A stretch of 64,000 nucleotides of DNA from Gemmatimonadota bacterium (lineage in GTDB: Bacteria; Latescibacterota; UBA2968; UBA8231): the NCBI GenBank assembly GCA_018672475.1, contig JABHFS010000110.1:1-64000 (forward strand), in the 5' to 3' direction. Numbering within the stretch: the stretch's first letter is position 1; each line of letters starts with the position of its first letter. Positions 33,420 to 41,905 of the stretch are shown one piece after another. The position numbers and the translations under genes are program-made. The notes under the pieces are model-generated. The model saw only the letters and a program-made list of their open reading frames with translations, did no database searches and was not told where the DNA came from.

Positions 33420-34733
33420 ATGTTTGATACCCTGAATACTATTGCTTCCTTTCTCATCGCCTTGGGCGTGCTGGTTTTCGTGCACGAACTGGGCCACTTC
33501 CTGGTCGCCAAATGGTCGGGGATCAAAGTCGAGCGTTTCTCATTGGGTTACCCGCCCAAGATGATCGGCTTTACCTACGGCGAGACCGAATACTGTCTTT
33601 CCTGGGTCCCCTTCGGCGGCTATGTCAAAGTCGCCGGCATGGCCGACGTCGGCAACGAAGACGCCACCGGTGAGCCCTGGGAATTCCCCTCGAAGTCCGT
33701 GGCGATCCGCATGGCGGTTATTGCCGCCGGCCCCATTATGAATTTCCTATTCGCCTTCGTGGCCCTGATTTTTCTCTTTAATTCCTATGGGGTCGACACC
33801 TTCGACAGCACGCGCGTCACCCCCATGGAAAATTCGTTAGCCAGCCAGACCGGCCTGGTGCGCGGCGATCGCGTGCTCTCGGTCGGTGATCAATCCGTCA
33901 CCAATGCACACGAACTGATCGGCGCACTCGACGAAGTTGCGGATCAGGGTTCCAGCCTGGTCATCGAACGCGACAACACGACCCTGACACTCAACCTACC
34001 AGCCGCCGGTGAAGACGGCTACGGCCTACTGCTCATGCGCCCGACCACTGTCGGGCAGGTTGTACCCGACATGCCCGCCGACAGCCTCGGTCTGCAAGAC
34101 GGCGACATCATTCTCGCCGTCGGTGGGACCACGGTGGTCAGCTGGGCCGAAATGAGCACTGAAATCCGCCGTTACCCCGGCGAGACGGTCCCATTGGTTT
34201 GGGAGCGCGACGGGCAACGCATGGAGCACCAAGTGACCCCGGCCACTCACGCCGAAGGCGACACCGCCTTGGGCCGTATCGGCATTAGCCCGCACACCTC
34301 ACGCCATACCGTCGACTTGGGGCGGGCAGTGGTCCTCGGCGCGTTGGGCGTCTACAATTCTTCTTGGATGATCCTCGAATTCCTCGGCGAGCTCCTTCAG
34401 GGCGACCGCTCGACCGACGAGTTGGGCGGCCCCTTGCGCATTGCGCAACTCGCCGGACAGACGGCCGAGCAGGGCCTGTACTCCTTTATCAGCTTCCTGG
34501 CCATGCTCAGCGTCAACCTCGCCATCATCAACCTGTTGCCCATCCCGGTGCTCGATGGCGGCCATCTGACCTTCCTCACCCTAGAGGCGATCATGCGCCG
34601 GCCGCTGTCGCCACGCCAGCGCGAGGTCTTCCAGCAGATCGGCCTGGCCATCATGCTCTGCATCATGGTGCTGGTCATGTTCAATGATCTCAACCAGATG
34701 GTCTTCCACCACATCACGAAACTCTTCGAATAA
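33420..34733 (+). CDS. rseP: RseP-type site-2 intramembrane metalloprotease
   Basis: 437 aa. Zinc site motifs are HELGH in 'VFVHELGHFLVAKWSG' (TM1) and 'PVLDGGHLTFL' near the C terminus. Between them lie 'PFGGYVKVAGM', an N-terminal membrane-associated loop, and two PDZ domains (about 120-205 and 205-290: 'NSLASQTGLVRGDRVLSVGD', 'ADSLGLQDGDIILAVGG'). In proteobacteria it cleaves anti-sigma factors and leftover signal peptides. Four TM helices. It shares a transcript with cdsA and queG. A second, PDZ-less M50 protease is in this window at 59244. Confidence 0.95.
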   Translation: MFDTLNTIASFLIALGVLVFVHELGHFLVAKWSGIKVERFSLGYPPKMIGFTYGETEYCLSWVPFGGYVKVAGMADVGNEDATGEPWEFPSKSVAIRMAVIAAGPIMNFLFAFVALIFLFNSYGVDTFDSTRVTPMENSLASQTGLVRGDRVLSVGDQSVTNAHELIGALDEVADQGSSLVIERDNTTLTLNLPAAGEDGYGLLLMRPTTVGQVVPDMPADSLGLQDGDIILAVGGTTVVSWAEMSTEIRRYPGETVPLVWERDGQRMEHQVTPATHAEGDTALGRIGISPHTSRHTVDLGRAVVLGALGVYNSSWMILEFLGELLQGDRSTDELGGPLRIAQLAGQTAEQGLYSFISFLAMLSVNLAIINLLPIPVLDGGHLTFLTLEAIMRRPLSPRQREVFQQIGLAIMLCIMVLVMFNDLNQMVFHHITKLFE

Positions 34734-34760
34734 CACTTCGTAGCAACGGCCGCCCGATAT

Positions 34761-35882
34761 ATGTCGCTGACAACGCAGATCCGCCGCAAAGCCCGCGACC
34801 TCGGTTTCACCGCCATCGGCTTCACCCCAGCCACCCCGTTGGCAGGTGCCCAGTTCTACGCTCACTGGGTCGCCATGGGTTATGCCGGGCAGATGCACTA
34901 CCTCGAAAAGTACCTCGACAAACGCGAAGACCCCCGCAAACTAGTACCCGGTGCCCGCACCGCCATTTGCCTGGGGATGGACTACTACCAGCCCTCGCCG
35001 GAAACCGAGCCCCTACACGGCCAGATCGCCTGTTACGCCCGCGGTGACGACTACCACGAGGTCATCAAAAAACGCCTCGCCGAGCTATGGGGATTTATGC
35101 TCAAAACAGCGGGCGCCGATACACAAGGTCGCTACTTTGTCGATACCGCCCCGGTCCTCGAACGCGAATTAGCACAACGCGCCGGCCTGGGGTGGTGGGG
35201 CAAAAACACCTGCCTGATCGATAAGCGCCGCGGCTCATATTTTTTTCTCGCCGAAATCATCACCGACCTCGAACTCGACTACGACGAACCCGCCCCCGAC
35301 CACTGCGGCACCTGCACCCGTTGCCTTGACGCCTGCCCCACCGACGCCTTCCCCGAACCTTATGTGCTCGACGCCACCCGCTGCATCTCCTATCTCAGCA
35401 TCGAGCTCAAAGAATCGATTCCCCGCGACCTGCGCCAGGGCATGGGCAACTGGATCTTCGGCTGCGACATCTGCCAACAAGTCTGCCCCTGGAACCGCAA
35501 ACCCGAACCGGCCCCGGAACCCAGCTACAAAAGCCGCCCCACCCTCGATAACCCCTCGCTCTTGGACCTGATCCAACTCGACCACGACGCCTTCAACGAT
35601 CTCTTCCGGCGCAATCCCGCAAAGCGCCCCAAGCGCAAGGGTTTCCTGCGCAATGTCGCTGTAGCCCTAGGTAATTCGGGGGCGCAAGAGGCGATTCCCG
35701 TTTTGATCGCAGCGCTCGACGACGAAGAACCTTTGGTGCGCGCGCACGTAGCTTGGGCGTTGGGGCAGCTTGGAGGGAGCGAAGCTAAAGAGGCGTTGGT
35801 GCGGAGGTTAACAACAGAGGAAGAAGCGGAAGTGCGCGTGGAGCTCGAAGAGGCGTTGACTATATTTCAAAAGTCATCATAA
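34761..35882 (+). CDS. queG: Epoxyqueuosine reductase QueG with C-terminal HEAT-like repeats
   Basis: 373 aa cobalamin- and [4Fe-4S]-dependent enzyme for the last step of queuosine synthesis in tRNA. Cobalamin-binding region: 'FTAIGFTPATPL', 'YFVDTAPVLERELAQRAGLGWWGKNTCLI'. Iron-sulfur ligands: 'CGTCTRCLDACPTDAF' and 'CDICQQVCPWNRK'. Residues 310-373 carry two HEAT-like repeats ('GAQEAIPVLIAALDDEEPLVRAHVAWALGQLGG', 'EAKEALVRRLTTEEEAEVRVELEEAL') that occur in many QueG proteins and help bind tRNA. tgt, an earlier pathway enzyme, is at the end of the window. Confidence 0.95.
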   Translation: MSLTTQIRRKARDLGFTAIGFTPATPLAGAQFYAHWVAMGYAGQMHYLEKYLDKREDPRKLVPGARTAICLGMDYYQPSPETEPLHGQIACYARGDDYHEVIKKRLAELWGFMLKTAGADTQGRYFVDTAPVLERELAQRAGLGWWGKNTCLIDKRRGSYFFLAEIITDLELDYDEPAPDHCGTCTRCLDACPTDAFPEPYVLDATRCISYLSIELKESIPRDLRQGMGNWIFGCDICQQVCPWNRKPEPAPEPSYKSRPTLDNPSLLDLIQLDHDAFNDLFRRNPAKRPKRKGFLRNVAVALGNSGAQEAIPVLIAALDDEEPLVRAHVAWALGQLGGSEAKEALVRRLTTEEEAEVRVELEEALTIFQKSS

Positions 35883-35924
35883 CATTCGAAAGACATTGAC
35901 TACGACAAAAGTATAGAGGCCAAT

Positions 35925-36620
35925 ATGAAAACCATCGACATCCCCATCCGCTACTACCGCGACCACCCCGATGCCTACGACTACGGCTACGAAAACCTCC
36001 CCCTCTCATTCGAACAGAGCGCCTTCCTGTTAGTCGACGTCGACGGCAAAACACCCAACGCTACCACGCAAAACTTCATCGGACCTGCCCTCGCCGCCGC
36101 CCGCAATGCCGAGATGCACGTCGCCTATGTGCACAACGACCTGCGCCTAGTAGCCGACCCCGGCAATATAGTCGGCGAAGTTTGGGGCCGCACCAAGTGC
36201 CTCGAAGGCCCCTATCTCGATTACTGGAATATGAAGGATTACCAAGCCGAATACCTCGACTGCGTCGCTCCGCAAGAAAACGAGCGCAACTTCCCCAAAT
36301 GGATCTGGAGCGGCTTCCACGACACCTTCCTCGATCAGCACCTGCGCAGCCACGACATCAAGACGCTCTTCGTCGTCGGCTACAGCCGCCGCGCCTGCCT
36401 GCATTACACCTGCGCCGAAGCCGTCGGCCGCAACTATCGGGTCATACTGTTGAGGGACTGTTCGAACGCGCCGGGCGAAATAGAAATGCCCGACACCCTG
36501 GATGCCAGCCTACCTGAAGGCGGTTGGATCAACCGCATTACCCTGCGCAACTTCGAACACCTCATCGGCTACACCACCACCTCCGCCGAATTCGTCGAAG
36601 CCTGCCAAGCTACCGCATAA
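35925..36620 (+). CDS. Isochorismatase-like cysteine hydrolase
   Basis: 231 aa. The alpha/beta fold of the isochorismatase superfamily is seen in 'AFLLVDVDGKT' (catalytic Asp), 'NFPKWIWSGFHDTFLDQHLRSHDIKTLFVVGYSRRACLHYTCAEAVGRNYRVILLRDC' (Lys in 'PKW' and Cys in 'RACLHYT'). The triad Asp-Lys-Cys is therefore intact. Members hydrolyse N-carbamoyl amino acids, nicotinamide, isochorismate or ureidoacrylate; a 40-residue N-terminal lead ('DIPIRYYRDHPDAYDYGYENLPLSF') is usual in a little-studied group. It lies 42 bp after queG but probably serves a different function. Confidence 0.85.
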   Translation: MKTIDIPIRYYRDHPDAYDYGYENLPLSFEQSAFLLVDVDGKTPNATTQNFIGPALAAARNAEMHVAYVHNDLRLVADPGNIVGEVWGRTKCLEGPYLDYWNMKDYQAEYLDCVAPQENERNFPKWIWSGFHDTFLDQHLRSHDIKTLFVVGYSRRACLHYTCAEAVGRNYRVILLRDCSNAPGEIEMPDTLDASLPEGGWINRITLRNFEHLIGYTTTSAEFVEACQATA

Positions 36621-36829
36621 CACCGAGACCAGTGATCAACCGTTGGGTTTGGGGGGTATGGCGCAGCGTATTTTTCGGGCGACGGTGGAGGGAAAGGGCC
36701 TGGTGGGGATAGTGCGGTGGGAGTGGTCGTGAAGACGAGCCAAGGGGTTACGGCCCGGGGGACTTAAACATATGCGGAGACGCACCCCCCGAAAAAAAGC
36801 CCACCACCCCAGCACCTCACCACGCTCTA
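36621..36829. other. G-rich intergenic stretch
   Basis: 209 bp without a gene between converging isochorismatase and ftsY. The plus strand at 36640-36730 is unusually G-rich (GGGTTTGGGGGG; GGG-AAA-GGG-CCTGGT-GGGG-N10-GGG). No terminator-type hairpin is clear for either gene. Confidence 0.4.
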
Positions 36830-37765
36830 TCACTCAGCAAACAAAGCCTTGGCAAACGCCGCCCCGTCAAAAGGCTGCAAATCATCCACCCCCTCGCCGA
36901 CGCCGATCAACTTCACCGGCAAATCCATCTCCCGCCGCAACGCCACCACGATTCCCCCCTTCGCCGTCCCGTCCAACTTGGTCAACGCGAATCCCGTCAA
37001 CTCGGTGGCCTGGTTGAATTCCCGCGCCTGGATGAGTGCGTTCTGGCCACTGGTCCCGTCGAGCACCAACAAGGTCTCGTGCGGAGCGCCCAAGTCGTGT
37101 TTGGCCAACGAACGGCGGATCTTCTTGAGCTCCTCCATCAAGTTGACCTTGTTGTGCAAACGCCCGGCTGTGTCCACCAGCAACACGTCGGCCCCGCGTG
37201 CCTTAGCCGCCTCAAGCGCGTCGAAAGCCACCGCCGCCGGATCGGCACCGTGCTGTGCCCGCACGATATCGGCGCCGGCGCGCTCGGCCCAAATTTCGAG
37301 TTGCGGGATCGCCGCGGCGCGAAAAGTATCGCAGGCGGCAATCACCACCTTCTTACCAGCATCGGTGTAGCGCTTGGCCAGTTTGCCGGCGGTCGTGGTC
37401 TTGCCAGCGCCGTTGACACCGACGATCAATACCACATAGGGTTTGCCCGGCAACACACCTTCGAGCGGCAAAACGCCTTCCTCGCCGAGAGCGACCATCG
37501 CGGCGACCTGTTCCTCGAGCACCCGCATCACGCCCGCCGGACCGTCCTCCAACTGTTCGCTTCTAAGCCGCTTACGCAATTCGTCGACGATTTCGGTGGA
37601 CGTCTCCAACCCCATGTCGGCGCCGATCAGCGCCGCCTCGATATCGTCGATCGCGTCATCGTCCAAACGGGTGCCGATCGGTACTATGGCGGCGATCGTC
37701 TCCGTCATCGCCGCCCGGGTTCGGGAGAGGCCTTCTTTTACTTTGTCAAAAAACTTACTAAGCAT
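36830..37765 (-). CDS. ftsY: Signal recognition particle receptor FtsY
   Basis: 311 aa. The short N domain starts at 'KFFDKVKEGLSRTRAAMTETIAAIV' and lacks the long acidic A domain of E. coli, as in many phyla. GTPase motifs are complete: G1 'VGVNGAGKTTTAGKLA', 'DTFRAAAIPQLEIWA', G3 'VLLVDTAGRLHNK', G4 'ALTKLDGTAKGG', and closing 'GVGEGVDDLQPFDGAAFAKALF'. It targets SRP-bound ribosomes to the SecYEG translocon. It follows the HD-GYP gene by 22 bp on the minus strand. Confidence 0.97.
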   Translation of the reverse strand: MLSKFFDKVKEGLSRTRAAMTETIAAIVPIGTRLDDDAIDDIEAALIGADMGLETSTEIVDELRKRLRSEQLEDGPAGVMRVLEEQVAAMVALGEEGVLPLEGVLPGKPYVVLIVGVNGAGKTTTAGKLAKRYTDAGKKVVIAACDTFRAAAIPQLEIWAERAGADIVRAQHGADPAAVAFDALEAAKARGADVLLVDTAGRLHNKVNLMEELKKIRRSLAKHDLGAPHETLLVLDGTSGQNALIQAREFNQATELTGFALTKLDGTAKGGIVVALRREMDLPVKLIGVGEGVDDLQPFDGAAFAKALFAE

Positions 37766-37787
37766 AAATGTACATCTTTCGGAATGG

Positions 37788-38831
37788 TTATTTTTTGAGG
37801 ACGCCCTCTGCGATGGCCGGGTTGACGATATAGACCATCGGCTCTTCCTCCAGTATCATTTGCCGGGGCGGCTTCTGCGGCCGCCCGCGCGAATCCAACA
37901 GAATTTCGACTTTGGGCCGGGTCGGGTGCAAGTGGCTAGTCCCGATCACCCGGCCGATTTCGTTGTTGTTAAGCTTAACCAGGCTGCCCAACGGGAAGAT
38001 CGAAACGATGTTGATAAGCGCCTTGACCAGCTTGGTGTCAAAGATCGTCCGGCGCATATCTATAACTTCCTTCAATACGTTGTAAACAACCAACGCCGGG
38101 CGGTCGGCGCGCGGGTGGGCCATCGCCAGATAAGTATCGGCCAGACCGACGAGTTGGGCGATCTCGTGCACCTCTTCACTGCTCAACCCCCGTGGGTAAC
38201 CGCTGCCATCGCGCCGCTCGTGAACCTGCACCACAATGCGTCCGACCCAAGCAAAAGCTGGACCGAAGTCCTCGAGGATACGCTGCGATTCGCTGGGATG
38301 GCGCTTCAGCAATTCGATCCCAGCTTCATCGAGCCTCTTTCCCCGGATAGCTTCTTCGGACACCTTCAACATCCCGAGATCGTGCAGCAAGCCACAGAGC
38401 CCCACCGCCAGACAACGCTTGTCGTCCGCCGCTAGCTCCATTGCCAGACGCATCGAGAGAATCGCCGAATTGGCTCCACGCTCGGCCAGGTCGGGCACCC
38501 CCTGGTGTTGGCGCATCGTCTCAACCAGCAGCGCCTCGCCCTCGCGCAACTTGCCCATGCAGGCGCGCAAAATACTGATAATGGTGCTTTCTTTCGGGGG
38601 GGGTCCCGTGCGGGCGGCGGCGAAGACCTCTTCCGTGACCTTGACCAGGCACTGGTAGATCTCTAGGTCGGTGCGCACGACGGCGGGGGCTGCCGCGGCG
38701 GATAACTCCTCCGGCACCGGCTCCTCCCGCACCTTCTTCTGCGCGGGCAGCACGTCCTTCTTTTTCGCTTTGGGGCGAGTGCTGCGCACGTCCTCGGACG
38801 AGCGCAGCATCTGACTCATCCTAAGGGCCAT
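37788..38831 (-). CDS. HD-GYP domain protein (putative c-di-GMP phosphodiesterase)
   Basis: 347 aa. The N-terminal 50 residues are charged and flexible. Residues 120-260 carry an HD-GYP-type domain: 'LAVGLCGLLHDLGMLKV' (HD), 'GIELLKRHPSESQRILEDFGPAF' (H-P), 'VVQVHERRDGSGYPRGLSSEEVHEIAQLVGLADTYLAM' (H-E-R-x-D-G-x-G-Y-P and D). The metal-binding His/Asp residues are kept. The last 80 residues have a beta barrel ('LGSLVKLNNNEIGRVIGTSHLHPTRPKVEILLDSRG') usual in HD-GYP proteins without a receiver domain. No receiver domain is present. The start overlaps the ATPase stop by 11 bp; a second ATG at 38819 is possible. Confidence 0.88.
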   Translation of the reverse strand: MALRMSQMLRSSEDVRSTRPKAKKKDVLPAQKKVREEPVPEELSAAAAPAVVRTDLEIYQCLVKVTEEVFAAARTGPPPKESTIISILRACMGKLREGEALLVETMRQHQGVPDLAERGANSAILSMRLAMELAADDKRCLAVGLCGLLHDLGMLKVSEEAIRGKRLDEAGIELLKRHPSESQRILEDFGPAFAWVGRIVVQVHERRDGSGYPRGLSSEEVHEIAQLVGLADTYLAMAHPRADRPALVVYNVLKEVIDMRRTIFDTKLVKALINIVSIFPLGSLVKLNNNEIGRVIGTSHLHPTRPKVEILLDSRGRPQKPPRQMILEEEPMVYIVNPAIAEGVLKK

Positions 38832-39630
38832 TGCCGCCTTCAGCCTGGATCAGCCTTTTAACCCAGTCCGCATCAATATGCTTGAGCTTACGGCTAAATC
38901 CGACAACCAGGGCGACATCGCAGATGTTATTGACCTTGCGGGGAATGCCCTCGGCATACTGATCGACCAACTCTATGGCCCCCTCGGTGAAAATTGATTC
39001 CGTGCGCCCGGCGATCTTCAGGCGGTGTTCGATATACTTGCGCACTTCTTCGACCGAGAGCGGTTTGAGGTGGCCACGTGTGACGACGCGCTGGTCAAGC
39101 GGCGGAAAATCGCGGATCTGCTGGCCTAGCCCCGGCTGGCCGACCAGCAGCAAGGTGACGAGGAAGGCGTCGTTAAGTTGGTAATTGAGCAGCAGCCGCA
39201 ATTCTTCGAGTACGGCCGGGTCTTTCATTAACTGGCCCTCGTCAATAAGCACCAGGGTATTCTTGCCAGCCTCAAAATTCTCGTAGAGCACTTCGTGCAG
39301 CCGGTGTACGATCTGGGCCCGTTCGGTGAGCTCCTCCTCATGGCCGAGCTCATAGAGAATTTCGCTAATAAATTCCTCGGGCGTCCAACGCGGGTTGGTC
39401 AGCAGGGCGATTTCGGTCTTGGCAGGATCCAAGTCCTGGATCAGCGCGCGCGTGACGAGCGTCTTGCCGCATCCCGAATCCCCGGTAAGCAGCGCCGCGC
39501 CGCGATTATTCTCCAGCGCATAATGTAGAAGCCTATAGGCAACGGCACCGCCACCAGACTGGTAGAGAAAACGTGGATCGGGTGTATTTTCGAATGGTTT
39601 TTCTTGCAGTCCCCAATAGGCTTCGTACAA
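38821..39630 (-). CDS. ExeA/GspA-like AAA ATPase
   Basis: 269 aa from TTG 39630, chosen since GGGAG lies 6 nt upstream and the protein then begins 'LYEAYWGLQEKPFENTPDPRFLY', the usual ExeA start. Walker A is 'LLTGDSGCGKTLVTRAL', Walker B 'NTLVLIDEGQLM', and 'LRLLLNYQLNDAFLVTLLLVGQP' and 'LDQRVVTRGHLKPLSVEEVRKYIEHRL' follow, with the sensor-2 region. Such ATPases act in type II secretion assembly (with GspB), in transposition (TniB-like) or in polysaccharide export. The neighbour is an HD-GYP protein, which suggests control by cyclic di-GMP. No peptidoglycan-binding domain is fused. Confidence 0.87.
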   Translation of the reverse strand: MYEAYWGLQEKPFENTPDPRFLYQSGGGAVAYRLLHYALENNRGAALLTGDSGCGKTLVTRALIQDLDPAKTEIALLTNPRWTPEEFISEILYELGHEEELTERAQIVHRLHEVLYENFEAGKNTLVLIDEGQLMKDPAVLEELRLLLNYQLNDAFLVTLLLVGQPGLGQQIRDFPPLDQRVVTRGHLKPLSVEEVRKYIEHRLKIAGRTESIFTEGAIELVDQYAEGIPRKVNNICDVALVVGFSRKLKHIDADWVKRLIQAEGGNGP

Positions 39631-39803
39631 ACTAAACTCCCACAAACGAATAGAAAGTTATCGTATAGAGATAATAAAGGTAAAGAGGTAAGGCTAAATA
39701 CTATCTGCTGCGCGGCGTTTGTCAAGGGACTACAACAGGGAAGCAAAGAATACAACTCGTTGGCAAACAAAATCTTACAGCGAAAGTCTCTCTTGCCCTT
39801 ATC

Positions 39804-39832
39804 TTGACTTTTGTCGCGGCCCTGTATAGCTT
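39804..39832 (+). promoter_or_regulatory. Candidate promoter of the rib operon
   Basis: TTGACT (39804-39809), 17-bp spacer, TAGCTT (39827-39832). Transcription would begin just before the small secreted protein gene. No FMN-riboswitch-like structure is found downstream. Confidence 0.45.
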
Positions 39833-39850
39833 TTCTTTTTTCTCAGAAAG

Positions 39851-40186
39851 GTGCTACAAAAGGCCGTGCAGACCGCACTCCGCATAATGGGACGCCTTAG
39901 AGCACTGCTCACTCTCGCGCTCCTACCCCTATTCACTCCTTCGCTTGGCGCGCAATCCGTCGCGATCAGCGACCGAATCTCGGCCGTGCAAAAAGCCTAC
40001 TATACCGTCGACTACAACGACCCGCAACACCCAATCGGCCCGCTCGACGGCGTCTTCGACGGTCGCGACGAAAAAGCGCGCTTCACCGTTGAGGATCTGA
40101 CGCCGGGCGAACACGTGATCTCGGTGCAGGTCTTCGACCTGCTCGACAATGTCGGTGTACGGCAGATTGTCGTCGAGATCAAATGA
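39851..40186 (+). CDS. Small secreted beta-domain protein ahead of ribD
   Basis: 111 aa from a GTG start. The signal peptide begins at an internal Met ('MGRLRALLTLALLPLFTPSLGA', from 39887), which may be the true start. The mature 75 residues form one beta-sandwich-like module: 'AYYTVDYNDPQHPIGPLDGVFDGRDEKARFTVEDLTPGEHVISVQVFDLLDNVGV', the pattern seen at the end of multi-domain secreted proteins ('T-x-x-L-x-x-G-x-H-x-x-x-V-x-x-x-D-x-x-x-N'). It may be an orphan C-terminal domain. Its stop overlaps ribD (ATGA), placing it oddly at the head of the riboflavin operon. Confidence 0.6.
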   Translation: MLQKAVQTALRIMGRLRALLTLALLPLFTPSLGAQSVAISDRISAVQKAYYTVDYNDPQHPIGPLDGVFDGRDEKARFTVEDLTPGEHVISVQVFDLLDNVGVRQIVVEIK

Positions 40187-41280
40187 CCGACCACCTACAG
40201 TATATGCGCCGCGCCCTGCGCGTCGCGGAACGGGGTCGCGGTAAAGTCAGTCCCAACCCGCTGGTCGGCGCTGTCGTAGTCCGCGACGACCGCATCGTCG
40301 GCGAGGGCGCCCACCTGCAAGTCGGCGGCCCACACGCCGAGGTCAACGCCTTCGCCAAGGCCGGCGAAAGCTCACACGGCGCGGATCTCTATGTCACCTT
40401 GGAGCCCTGTTCCTTCCACGGCCGTACCCCCCCTTGCGCCGAAGCCGTGCTCGCCGCCGGCATCAGACGCGTCTACTGCGCGATGCAAGACCCCGATGAA
40501 CGCGTCGCGGGCAAGAGTTTTGCCAAACTCAAAGAAGCGGGCCTCGAAGTGGAAGTCGGTCTCTGCAAAACCGAAGCCCGCCGACTCAATGCCGCCTATA
40601 TCAAACACCGCACGCAAGGCTTGCCGCTCGTCCTGCTCAAACTGGCGCAAACCCTCGACGGACGCATCGCCGCACAAGGCGGTGACGCCCGGTGGATCAC
40701 CGGCGAAGAAGCCCGCCGCCACGTGCATCGTTGGCGTTCCTGGGTCGACGCGGTAATCGTCGGTGCCGGCACGGTGTTAGCTGACGACCCCCTTTTAACG
40801 GTGCGCCACGTGAAAGGCCGCGACCCGCGCCCCATCGTCATCGACGGCCGCTTGCGCACTTCGCCGGAAGCCCGGATCTACCGGCGTCCCGGCGCGATCC
40901 TCGTCACCTCGGAGCAAAATTCTACCGACAGGCGCCAAGCGTATGCGCACAAAGGGGCCGAGGTTTGGACCTTTCCCGCCGAGGATGGGCGTATCGACCT
41001 GCATCTGCCTCTTGCCCGAGCCGCACAAGAGGGCATGACCACCGTGCTGATCGAAGGCGGGGGCACACTGGCCGCCGCTGCCCTCACCGACCAGGTCGTC
41101 GATCGGGTCCAGTTCTACCTGGCCCCCCGCCTGATGGGCACAGGCGTCGAAGCCATCGGGGATTTGGGCGTCGAACGCGCCGCAGAGGCCATCGGCCTGT
41201 CAGAGGTCCGCACCCGGCGCCTGGGTCCCGACTTACTCTACACCGCCGAGGTGCAATACTCATGTTCACCGGACTCGTAG
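40183..41280 (+). CDS. ribD: Bifunctional riboflavin deaminase-reductase
   Basis: 365 aa. The N-terminal cytidine-deaminase-like domain removes the pyrimidine amine: zinc site 'HAEVNAF' and 'EPCSFHGRTPPC'. The C-terminal domain reduces the ribosyl group with NADPH: 'LKLAQTLDGRIAAQGGDARWITG', 'DAVIVGAGTVLADDPLLTVRH', 'VLIEGGGTLAAAAL' and 'RVQFYLAPRLMG'. Full length. ATG is in ATGA with the preceding gene. The stop lies 19 nt inside ribE, so the operon is tightly coupled. Confidence 0.97.
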   Translation: MTDHLQYMRRALRVAERGRGKVSPNPLVGAVVVRDDRIVGEGAHLQVGGPHAEVNAFAKAGESSHGADLYVTLEPCSFHGRTPPCAEAVLAAGIRRVYCAMQDPDERVAGKSFAKLKEAGLEVEVGLCKTEARRLNAAYIKHRTQGLPLVLLKLAQTLDGRIAAQGGDARWITGEEARRHVHRWRSWVDAVIVGAGTVLADDPLLTVRHVKGRDPRPIVIDGRLRTSPEARIYRRPGAILVTSEQNSTDRRQAYAHKGAEVWTFPAEDGRIDLHLPLARAAQEGMTTVLIEGGGTLAAAALTDQVVDRVQFYLAPRLMGTGVEAIGDLGVERAAEAIGLSEVRTRRLGPDLLYTAEVQYSCSPDS

Positions 41281-41903
41281 AAGAATTAGGGCGCGTGCGT
41301 CGCTTAGAACGCCAAGGCGTATTTCAGCGACTGGAGATCGCCGCCGCACACGTGTTATCCGACTTGGCCGTAGGCGACAGCATCAATATCGACGGGGCCT
41401 GCCAGACCGCCGTCGCTGTCGGCGCAGACGGCTTTGTCGTCGAAACCGTAGCCGAGACGCTCGCGCGCACCACGCTGGGCACTTTCCGCGTCGGGCAAGA
41501 GGTCAATCTGGAACGCGCGCTGCGCGCCGACCAACGGCTCGGCGGCCATATGGTCCTGGGACACGTTGACGGCATCGGTCAAATTCGCACGATCAGTGAA
41601 CAAGATCGGGAACATCGGATCGAAGTGGCCGCCCCCCCCGAAATCGTTCGCTATATCGCCGCTAAGGGCTCGGTTTGCCTCGATGGCATCAGCCTAACCG
41701 TTGCCGCGGTAACGCGCGAGGCCTTTACGGTTGCCGTAATACCTCATACATTTGATAATACTACTCTTAGCTATCGTCGCGCCAGTGATTCGATCAACCT
41801 CGAGGTCGACGTGATCGCCCGCTATGTCGAACGTTTATTTGGCGGGGAAGCCCCATCATCAACGGGGCTCAGCTTCGAGACTCTGCGCGATATGGGATAC
41901 TGA
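41262..41903 (+). CDS. ribE: Riboflavin synthase alpha chain
   Basis: 213 aa from ATG 41262; the track ORF start at 40965 reads through ribD in another frame. Two lumazine-binding repeats are visible: repeat 1 'MFTGLVEELGRVRRLERQG', 'VGDSINIDGACQTAVAV' and 'SETLARTTLG'-type ('AETLARTTLGTF'), 'LGGHMVLGHVDG'; repeat 2 'KGSVCLDGISLTVAAVTREAFTVAVIPHTFDNTTLSYRRASDSINLEVDVIARYVERL'. It dismutates two lumazines to give riboflavin. The C terminus has 15 extra residues. Two bp separate it from ribBA. Confidence 0.96.
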   Translation: MFTGLVEELGRVRRLERQGVFQRLEIAAAHVLSDLAVGDSINIDGACQTAVAVGADGFVVETVAETLARTTLGTFRVGQEVNLERALRADQRLGGHMVLGHVDGIGQIRTISEQDREHRIEVAAPPEIVRYIAAKGSVCLDGISLTVAAVTREAFTVAVIPHTFDNTTLSYRRASDSINLEVDVIARYVERLFGGEAPSSTGLSFETLRDMGY

Positions 41904-41905
41904 AT

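Noticed and set aside
39640-39860. FMN riboswitch before the rib operon
   Set aside because: None of the conserved FMN aptamer segments could be found by eye. A covariance search would settle it.
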